The notes beneath the pieces were generated by a model. It saw only the letters and a program-made list of their open reading frames with translations, did not search any database and had not been told where the DNA came from. Source: Astragalus membranaceus (Eukaryota; Streptophyta; Magnoliopsida; Fabales; Fabaceae). From it: 64,000 nucleotides of DNA. Numbering within the stretch: position 1 is the first letter of the stretch; the number at the start of each line of letters is the position of its first letter. Made by a program: the position numbers and the translations under genes. Positions 55,409-64,000 of the stretch are shown in pieces. The DNA lies in the NCBI GenBank assembly GCA_039519185.1, contig CM076847.1:20705251-20769250 (forward strand), read 5' to 3'.

Positions 55409-57763
55409 TGTAACACCCCTTTTCTACCCCATAAGTTACACGTCATTTATCAGAGTAAATTGTTTTCACAAAAATTAATTTGAATGGATAGAAAAGAAGT
55501 GCCACATCGTCATAAATAAAACTCGTCATTGTCACTCGTCAAGGTTTTTGCATCATTCGTCATGAAATTTAAACTTTGAAAATTTCGTCACAGCGGAATA
55601 AAAATAGCAACTCGCCAAAATCCCTCAGACACGTCTCAAAACATCAATAAAATCATTAAACAGCCAGTTAAATAATTCAACAAACTTCACCCACGCCCCC
55701 TAGGTGCTACAGTATCAGAGAGCGACTCAAAACATCCCAACAGCTATCAAGGAAGGCAGCATGACCTTCACTCGCGGATACCTGCAGCGTTGCCACAGTA
55801 GAGCAACATTCCAAGCAGAAAGGGTGAGTCTTCAAACAGCATAAAGGCATATATAATGATCAATATATTAGAGGACAATATCTATAACTACCACGGCACA
55901 CTTAACGTCGCATTACAACCATCACAGAGCAACATCGGCAACCAACGTCAAAAACACATCACAAGCAAAACGCGTCGTGTTTATGCATATGTATGAAAAT
56001 GCAACCCACACCTGGGCATATGCATGATGGTACCATACTCGTCATAATAAGCCACTATGGGCACACCGTCACTGTTTTCTCGTCATAAATAAGCCACTAT
56101 GGGCACACCGTCACTAAGAGGCCGAAGCCTATTCGTCATAAAATGCACATGCTATGAAACACTATGGACACATGTGCAACCACAAATCATCATAATCACA
56201 ACATCATCAAAATATTGGCCACTAAGGGCAACAACGTCGTTTAATTAACCACTAAGGGTATCCTCGTCATAATCACATCAACGTCAAAATATTGGCCACT
56301 AAGGGCAACAACGTCGTTTAATTAACCACTAAGGGTATTATCGTCATTTTACTCAACACGTCATTACTTCGTCCGGGTCAGCCACGTAGGCGCCCGTGCA
56401 ACATCACTCATTTTTATTTCCTTAAAATAGCTCTTTTCCGAAAATGATTGAGTCACCACAATTTTTTTTTCAAAATACGATGTTCGAAGTCAACGCCCAA
56501 ATAAATTTTCCAGAAAAATGTTTTATGAGCCCCAAATTAGAATATTCAGATGGGTGTCTGAATAAGCTTTACAACGCACTTCGAATCGTTTAAAACGGAC
56601 ACCCGAGTCAAAAGTTATGATCAAAACAATTTAGGGACGTCAAAATATTTTTCAGGACAGCTACGGGTTTGGCGCCCATGTGTGCGCCTAGGGCTATGGC
56701 ACGCTACAAAAATCCGATTTTCACCAAATTAAATCCCCAAATTAATTCCCAAAATCAGACTCATCAATATAAATCAAATCACCATGATCACCTATTAAAT
56801 CCTCCAATTATTTGTTGCCAAAACATCCATCAATTAAGGTCCCAATCCACATGAATAATATTTCAGTTATCACAAAATCAAGGGTTAATTCAATCACCAA
56901 TTTTGGACCACCAAATCAATCACCAAATCAATTATCATTAATTCAAATTACTAATTGCTAATCATCCCTACCAATCCTCCTGAATTATCAAACATGACAC
57001 AAAAGCAAATCACACCAACATGTAGCATGTGAATCATGGTATTAACATCAAACATCAATAAATCACCAACAACAAACATCACAACTCATCTTATATTCAC
57101 AACAACACCAACAGTTCAACAAGAAATTCAACATAATAACTAATACACCCTAGGCATCATAGAACTACCCTCCCACATACTAACCATTATATAAACCCTT
57201 ATAATGTGAGACTCCCCTTACCTTAGATTAGATGAGAAGAAAGTCCTAGGAAGATGAACACCAAGATGGTCCTACACACCTTGGAACAAGTCGCAATCCT
57301 TTCCCCCTTTTCCTCTTGAGCTTCACGCAAAATCTCTTCTTTCTTGCACTCACCAAAATGGTGCCCAACCCTCTCTTGAGCAAGCACCACGAAAATCAGC
57401 AACAATTCTTCCTCCCTTCTCCTATGGTGAGCGCCGTACAGCCCTCTTCTCTCCTCTCCACGTTTTCTTTCAATTTTGCACTAAGGCACAATGACTAAAA
57501 CCCTATGCTTAAACCCCTCATCATATACGCCTATCACCTTGGACCCTCTCTTGGATCATGGGCTTTCACTTAATGTTCAATTGGATAATTAAACGTCACC
57601 ACCTCCTAATTAACTAAATAAACCCCCCAATTATTTTAATACTTCTCCACAACTATATTCCCAATTAATTAAAACCACCCATTATTATTATCATTATTAT
57701 TTCTATCACCCAAATCTTATTTAATTAATTAAATAAATAAACAACTATTTTTGGGCTGTTACA
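55409..57763 (-). repeat. 3' LTR of the LARD-like element
   Basis: The plus strand runs from TGTAACACCCC to GGGCTGTTACA. It holds two copies of GCCACTATGGGCACACCGTC (56052 and 56091) and a duplicated ~70-bp block with GGCCACTAAGGGCAACAACG (56217 and 56295). No coding capacity; its small frames are identical in the other LTR and have no known domain. Confidence 0.9.
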
Positions 57764-59138
57764 ACTCTCCCCCACTTAAAAGAATTTCGCCCTCGAAATT
57801 TTACCCACCAATACTAACACCTTCCCACTAGCAAGCTACACACAAGTTCACACAGCAAGAGACATGTCCTAGAAATTGATTTTCTCTCTACAAGACTAAA
57901 CGTCAGCTTAAACAGTTTGAATAAAATATTCTTAAGAACATATGGCAATGAAAGCCAACTCAAAGAAGCTCACAAACAGTGTCAATGCACACTTTAAATT
58001 TTAAGGTTTTCAAAATTACGCAGCACATCTATAAAGAATGTGACAGTCAGAACCAAATCAAGAAAACTCAGTGTGCAACACTCACGTGCAATTAAAGCAT
58101 ATTATAGCAAAACTTCATGCAAGATCAGTGTCCATTTATAAAAATAATTTCCAATGCCAAAACTAGCACCCAGCCATAAAATTGTTTAATAGACGTTCAA
58201 AAGCACTTTCAGAAATCACTTTACTTTTAGATTTTCAAAACCACATGATAGAAATCCATAAGTAACAACCAAGAGATTTGTCATAAAACTCCGGCACGCA
58301 ATTTTCCAAAAGGAGTTGAGGACAAAATTAGTACACTTGAATGAGAGCATTTTCACTTGTAGTGATTAAAACACCACGGTAGCTATTAGTGCAGTAACAA
58401 CTTAAAATAGTCCATAAAATAATTTTACAACGCATTTGGTTTCCAAACATCAAATCACATTGCACAAGACTTCTCACAGAGGCTTACTGTCGACTACTTA
58501 AGACAGTTCGGACAAAGCAACATAGGAGAGTAACATGCAACAAGGTAAGCTATCAGTAGCATACAGGCATAGCAGACACACATGACAAGGTCAGACAAAC
58601 AACATAGGCTGTAATTACCATTTTAAAATGCAATCATGTTTGTTCACACTCAAGGGACAACCAAACTCGGGATGGTGAGCATGCAATATTATACTTTACA
58701 AATGCATGAGCATGCGAATACATGTCAAGTCAACATCTAACAACAAACATCAATTACAAGAGCATCTGAGTGCATGTCAATCTAACATTTTACAACAAGC
58801 GGCAATTAATTTGAATATGATGCAGGGTACACCGAGCTCAATACCAACCAAAACATATGTGCGCATTTAAACAACAGAGCATACCATTTAGAAACACGCA
58901 GCAAGGAGGCCAACAATAAGGACCACAACCAACAAACACAATTCACACACCGAAAACACAATAAGGCACACAACACTAGTAGGGACATCTCCCCCACTAG
59001 TTCACTTACCAATGGAAACTTTTGGCGTACCTGCAACATAAACAATGGTCAGCACTGAAAGACAACAGCTGGTCACTATCTGACACAACGACTCGATGAC
59101 ATGGCCGGACGGACCAACCATTGCTCTGATACCACTAA
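57764..59138 (-). other. Internal region of the LARD-like element
   Basis: 1375 bp between the purine tract and the primer site. AT-rich, with no frame over about 80 codons and no recognisable domain except the ~12-residue chromovirus-like tail next to the purine tract. A packaging signal would have to be here or in the LTR. Confidence 0.8.
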
Positions 59139-61493
59139 TGTAACACCCCTTTTCTACCCCATAAGTTACACGTCATTTATCAGAGTAAATTGTTTTCACA
59201 AAAATTAATTTGAATGGATAGAAAAGAAGTGCCACATCGTCATAAATAAAACTCGTCATTGTCACTCGTCAAGGTTTTTGCATCATTCGTCATGAAATTT
59301 AAACTTTGAAAATTTCGTCACAGCGGAATAAAAATAGCAACTCGCCAAAATCCCTCAGACACGTCTCAAAACATCAATAAAATCATTAAACAGCCAGTTA
59401 AATAATTCAACAAACTTCACCCACGCCCCCTAGGTGCTACAGTATCAGAGAGCGACTCAAAACATCCCAACAGCTATCAAGGAAGGCAGCATGACCTTCA
59501 CTCGCGGATACCTGCAGCGTTGCCACAGTAGAGCAACATTCCAAGCAGAAAGGGTGAGTCTTCAAACAGCATAAAGGCATATATAATGATCAATATATTA
59601 GAGGACAATATCTATAACTACCACGGCACACTTAACGTCGCATTACAACCATCACAGAGCAACATCGGCAACCAACGTCAAAAACACATCACAAGCAAAA
59701 CGCGTCGTGTTTATGCATATGTATGAAAATGCAACCCACACCTGGGCATATGTATGATGGTACCATACTCGTCATAATAAGCCACTATGGGCACACCGTC
59801 ACTGTTTTCTCGTCATAAATAAGCCACTATGGGCACACCGTCACTAAGAGGCCGAAGCCTATTCGTCATAAAATGCACATGCTATGAGACACTATGGACA
59901 CATGTGCAACCACAAATCATCATAATCACAACATCATCAAAATATTGGCCACTAAGGGCAACAACGTCGTTTAATTAACCACTAAGGGTATCCTCGTCAT
60001 AATCACATCAACGTCAAAATATTGGCCACTAAGGGCAACAACGTCGTTTAATTAACCACTAAGGGTATTATCGTCATTTTACTCAACACGTCATTACTTC
60101 GTCCGGGTCAGCCACGTAGGCGCCCGTGCAACATCACTCATTTTTATTTCCTTAAAATAGCTCTTTTCCGAAAATGATTGAGTCACCACAATTTTTTTTT
60201 CAAAATACGATGTTCGAAGTCAACGCCCAAATAAATTTTCCAGAAAAATGTTTTATGAGCCCCAAATTAGAATATTCAGATGGGTGTCTGAATAAGCTTT
60301 ACAACGCACTTCGAATCGTTTAAAACGGACACCCGAGTCAAAAGTTATGATCAAAACAATTTAGGGACGTCAAAATATTTTTCAGGACAGCTACGGGTTT
60401 GGCGCCCATGTGTGCGCCTAGGGCTATGGCACGCTACAAAAATCCGATTTTCACCAAATTAAATCCCCAAATTAATTCCCAAAATCAGACTCATCAATAT
60501 AAATCAAATCACCATGATCACCTATTAAATCCTCCAATTATTTGTTGCCAAAACATCCATCAATTAAGGTCCCAATCCACATGAATAATATTTCAGTTAT
60601 CACAAAATCAAGGGTTAATTCAATCACCAATTTTGGACCACCAAATCAATCACCAAATCAATTATCATTAATTCAAATTACTAATTGCTAATCATCCCTA
60701 CCAATCCTCCTGAATTATCAAACATGACACAAAAGCAAATCACACCAACATGTAGCATGTGAATCATGGTATTAACATCAAACATCAATAAATCACCAAC
60801 AACAAACATCACAACTCATCTTATATTCACAACAACACCAACAGTTCAACAAGAAATTCAACATAATAACTAATACACCCTAGGCATCATAGAACTACCC
60901 TCCCACATACTAACCATTATATAAACCCTTATAATGTGAGACTCCCCTTACCTTAGATTAGATGAGAGGAAAGTCCTAGGAAGATGAACACCAAGATGGT
61001 CCTACACACCTTGGAACAAGTCGCAATCCTTTCCCCCTTTTCCTCTTGAGCTTCACGCAAAATCTCTTCTTTCTTGCACTCACCAAAATGGTGCCCAACC
61101 CTCTCTTGAGCAAGCACCACGAAAATCAGCAACAATTCTTCCTCCCTTCTCCTATGGTGAGCGCCGTACAGCCCTCTTCTCTCCTCTCCACGTTTTCTTT
61201 CAATTTTGCACTAAGGCACAATGACTAAAACCCTATGCTTAAACCCCTCATCATATACGCCTATCACCTTGGACCCTCTCTTGGATCATGGGCTTTCACT
61301 TAATGTTCAATTGGATAATTAAACGTCACCACCTCCTAATTAACTAAATAAACCCCCCAATTATTTTAATACTTCTCCACAACTATATTCCCAATTAATT
61401 AAAACCACCCATTATTATTATCATTATTATTTCTATCACCCAAATCTTATTTAATTAATTAAATAAATAAACAACTATTTTTGGGCTGTTACA
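59139..61493 (-). repeat. 5' LTR of the LARD-like element
   Basis: Identical in length to the other copy. Differences seen by eye: near 59755 (T for C), 59888 (G for A) and 60968 (G for A). It contains the same internal duplications. Confidence 0.9.
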
Positions 61494-61498
61494 AATCC

Positions 61499-62787
61499 GA
61501 GTTTGCACGTGGCTTTGAGGAGCACGCTTCCTGTTGGCCTTTTCGAGCGACCGGGGGGATCGTTATCAGCTCCGGAACTGATATACTGATCAATGCACGG
61601 CGTCCACTGTATCTTAGGCTGATACAACTATTCTGTTGAACCTCACATGGGGCTGCGGTCCATCGCGTTGCTCGTACACGACGTCAGACCTGGACAGAAG
61701 GGAGCGTTGAACTCTGACGAGAGCGGTTTTGAACTCCAAACTGCAATGCACGCTTGAGCGCTGAACTGAAAAACATTTGAACTCCGAACTAAGGGAGCAC
61801 TTTCTGGGAATTGAGGGCGAGGATTAACACCGAAGTATTTATCCGCCCTTGTACCTGCGAGTGATATGAACAAATGCATGCAATGCAAATGCCATGATTG
61901 CTTTTTGATGGGATGAATGTGATGTGATGCAGGAGCTTCTTCTTGCTTGCATGAATTTTTTTTGTCTATGTTTGATGAATGCAATGCATGAGTTTTATTC
62001 GTTTTATTGCTCTTTTTCTCTCCCCTTTTTTATTGTTTTCTTTTCTTTTCTTCTTATTTTTGTTGCTCTTTTGCTCTTTTTGGCTTTTCTTTCACTGGTT
62101 CAACCAAATCGCAGGACCTGCGCCACAAGGCACGATGATCGTCCATAATGGTGTGAGGGTCATGCTTCAGCCTTTTTGTGAATTATTTTGACGCACTCAG
62201 TGCTTTTGTTTGGCTTTTATGAATTTACCTGATTGAGAGATCATTTCTTTTCTCATGATTTTCAAAAGTTTCGCAATGAGTTTAATGCTCTGATTTATGC
62301 ACATTTTCATAATTCATTTATCATCTACCATAAAACATCATTTTAAAGCACAAATGAAAAGGAAGCAATGACAAAACAAATAGCAGACAGAGTGAGGAGT
62401 TTGGACTTTTATTCATATGGAAATCGAACGCGCAAAAAGGTGGCGCCGACTGAAAAGAGTACATTGAGAACTTTGAAAGCAAGAAAAAAACAAGAAAAAT
62501 GGACGCAACAGATCTTATGAGCGTTTTTCGTCTTTGGAGTGTTGATGCCAATCACCCATACTTATATCCTTGATCACCCTTTTACCCAAGCTTTTGGAGA
62601 CGCTTCTTGCCTCTTTTACTTTTTCTTTCAGTCCAACCTTTCTGACCCTAATTTTTGCCTGGACCGCTCTTTGCGAGTTTTCAGTCCACCGGGTCGCTCT
62701 TTTTTGCCTAGGCCGCCCTTTCGGGTTTTCATCCTAGCGAGCTAATTCTTGCTTGGCTCATTTTTCTCTTTTTCTTTTTTATTTTTC
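61499..62787 (-). other. 3' UTR of the third Ogre, part next to integrase
   Basis: Continues exactly where 55403 left off. It is close to the UTR of the second Ogre (12577-13110) and, farther on, to 860-1680 of element 1. T-rich tracts near 62010-62090. The open frame at 62539-62745 has a counterpart at 1444-1641, but only because the UTRs are homologous. Confidence 0.8.
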
Positions 62788-64000
62788 TCAGGCGTAATAT
62801 TTCTTGACTGAATCTGAATTGACTGGGTTTCTGAGTTCTTCACCATCCATGTTGGTGAGTATCAATGCTCCTCCAGAAAAGGCTTTCTTCACCACATATG
62901 GTCCCTCATAGCTAGGAGTCCATTTCCCACGGGGGTCACTCTGGATAGGCAGAATCTTCTTGAGCACAAGGTCTCCCTTGCTGAATTCTCGGGGACGAAC
63001 CTTCTTGTCGAAAGCGGTCTTCATCCTTTGTTGATACAACTGGCCATGACATAGGGCAGCAATTCTTTTCTCCTCAATGAGATTCAGCTGATCCAGACGA
63101 GCTTGGACCCATTCTGCTTCTTCCAACTTGGTTTCCATTAGTACCCGCAGAGAAGGTATCTCAACTTCAATGGGGAGGACTGCTTCCGACCCATACACCA
63201 AAGAGAAAGGGGTTGCCCCGGTTGAAGTACGCACTGAGGTACGATACCCATGTAAGGCGAAAGGAAGCATCTCGTGCCAATCTTTATAGGTTACTACCAT
63301 CTTTTGCACAATCCTCTTGATATTTTTGTTGGCCGCTTCAACTGCCCCATTCATCTTGGGACGGTATGGAGAAGAATTATGATGTTGGATTTTGAAGTCC
63401 TCGCATAACTCTTTCATCATCTTACTGTTCAAGTTGCTTCCATTATATGTGATAATCTTATCCGGAAGCCCATAGCGGCAAATCAAATCTTTCTTTACAA
63501 ACTTAGCAACCACAGAGCTGGTAATGCTGGAATATGAAGCAGCTTCAACCCACTTGGTGAAGTAATCAATGGCGACCAGGATGAAGCGATGCCCATTTGA
63601 TGCCTTAGGCTCGATAGGACCTATGACGTCCATGCCCCACATTGAGAATGGCCAAGAGGCGGTCAAGATTTAGGGAAGCAGGTGGTACATGAATATGATC
63701 AGCGTAGATTTGACACTTGTGACATCTTCTTACGAAACTATAGCAATCTGATTCCATTTGCAACCAATAATAGCCAGCTCTTAATATTTTCCTTGCCATG
63801 GTGTGCCCACTGGGATGCACCCCAAATGAGCCTTCATGGACTTCTCTCATGATTTTTGTTGCCTCTTCTTCTGTCACACACCTTAAAAGGACCATATCAT
63901 AATTTCTCTTGTATAGAACTTCACCGCTCAAAAAGAAATTCCTTGACAATCTTCTGAGGGTTCTTTTGTCATTCTCTGACGCTCTAGGAGGGTATTCTCT
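62788..64000 (-). pseudogene. pol: Ogre integrase, third copy (broken; continues beyond the window)
   Basis: The frame 63949-63605 covers the HHCC finger (HEGSFGVHPSGHTMARKILR and CHKCQIYADH). A one-base loss near 63665 moves the text into 63666-62788, which holds the catalytic core and C-terminus, ending KKYYA-stop at 62788. The first catalytic Asp (MDVIGP) and the Glu (AVEAANK) are present, but the second Asp is Tyr (KIITYNGSN; element 1 has DNGSN), so the enzyme would be inactive even without the frameshift. The C-terminal part is complete, unlike element 1. Confidence 0.88.

Larger units (their letters stand above)
55409..61493 (-). mobile_element. Large non-autonomous LTR element without genes (LARD-like, chromovirus-derived)
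   Basis: Two LTRs of exactly 2355 bp (55409-57763 and 59139-61493) flank 1375 bp. The minus strand has the primer site TGGTATCAGAGC (59123-59134) and the purine tract AAGTGGGGGAGAGT (57764-57777). The target-site duplication is AATCC. No gag or pol motif is present. The remnant frame before the purine tract reads FRGRNSFKWGR-like, the end seen in Tekay/Del chromovirus polyproteins. I could find only about three LTR differences, so it is recent. Confidence 0.9.
52178..64000 (-). mobile_element. Third Ogre element (minus), 3' half, split by a nested LTR element
   Basis: On the minus strand from the window end: integrase (64000-62788), 3' UTR (62787-61499 and 55403-54913), polypurine tract (54900-54912) and 3' LTR (54899-52178). 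The UTR is interrupted by a 6.1-kb element at 55409-61493. RT, protease, gag and the other LTR lie beyond 64000. The integrase is frameshifted and has lost a catalytic residue. Confidence 0.88.

Noticed and set aside
56669..61228. Identical small frames repeated in two places (56669/60399, 57223/60953, 57316/61046)
   Set aside because: They are the two LTRs of one element. The identity reflects recent insertion, not protein conservation.
1444..62745. Small plus-strand frames at 1444-1641 and 62539-62745 with a similar C-terminus
   Set aside because: The similarity is explained by homologous Ogre 3' UTRs. The frames are antisense to the element, differ at the start and have no domain.

Overview
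The window is a 64-kb block of plant repetitive DNA. I find no host gene, rRNA operon or tRNA gene that stands alone. Nearly every stretch belongs to a long terminal repeat (LTR) retrotransposon or another transposable element, and many are nested in one another with visible target-site duplications (TSDs). The elements are Ogre/Tat, Athila and chromovirus Ty3/gypsy types, TRIM-like and Cassandra-like elements, a LINE, a hAT element and a palindromic MITE. The main Ogre element has a tRNA-Arg-type primer site, an intron before the reverse transcriptase, a second archaeal-type RNase H, and long LTRs. This fits a dicot with a repeat-rich genome. A legume is my best guess, inferred from element style and not proven.

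Layout. 1-12231: an Ogre element on the minus strand (gag, protease, intron, RT/RNase H/integrase, 3.1-kb LTR) with several stops and frameshifts. 12232-13163: the tail of a second Ogre sharing that LTR. This pair sits inside an Athila remnant (13164-16254, minus). 16255-20730: LTR scraps, a TRIM-like element and a chromovirus gag-protease remnant. 20729-29295: a minus-strand Athila derivative interrupted by a 5S-bearing Cassandra-like LTR, another LTR, and a plus-strand deleted Athila (25130-27948, TSD CTCAT). 29296-32398: a truncated LTR holding a palindromic MITE. 32400-40785: a LINE fused to an integrase fragment, interrupted by a young GAG-only retrotransposon (34353-39793, TSD CCACG) and a hAT element (40068-40753, TSD CCTAGAGC). 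41522-52177: a plus-strand Tat derivative with gag and protease only, several tandem-repeat arrays, an antisense extra ORF with an intron, and a solo LTR. 52178-64000: a third Ogre (minus), whose 3' UTR is split by a young LTR element without genes (55409-61493, TSD AATCC).

How it works together. The autonomous-type genes here (Ogre, Athila, LINE) are all visibly broken. The youngest insertions, judged by almost identical LTRs, are two non-autonomous elements. One keeps only GAG and the other keeps no protein gene, so both must have used proteins made elsewhere in the genome. The points most worth attention are the GAG-only element, the hairpin-core tandem arrays on both sides of the Tat antisense ORF, and a solo LTR whose presumed promoter region carries twelve ATCGAT palindromes about 32 bp apart.
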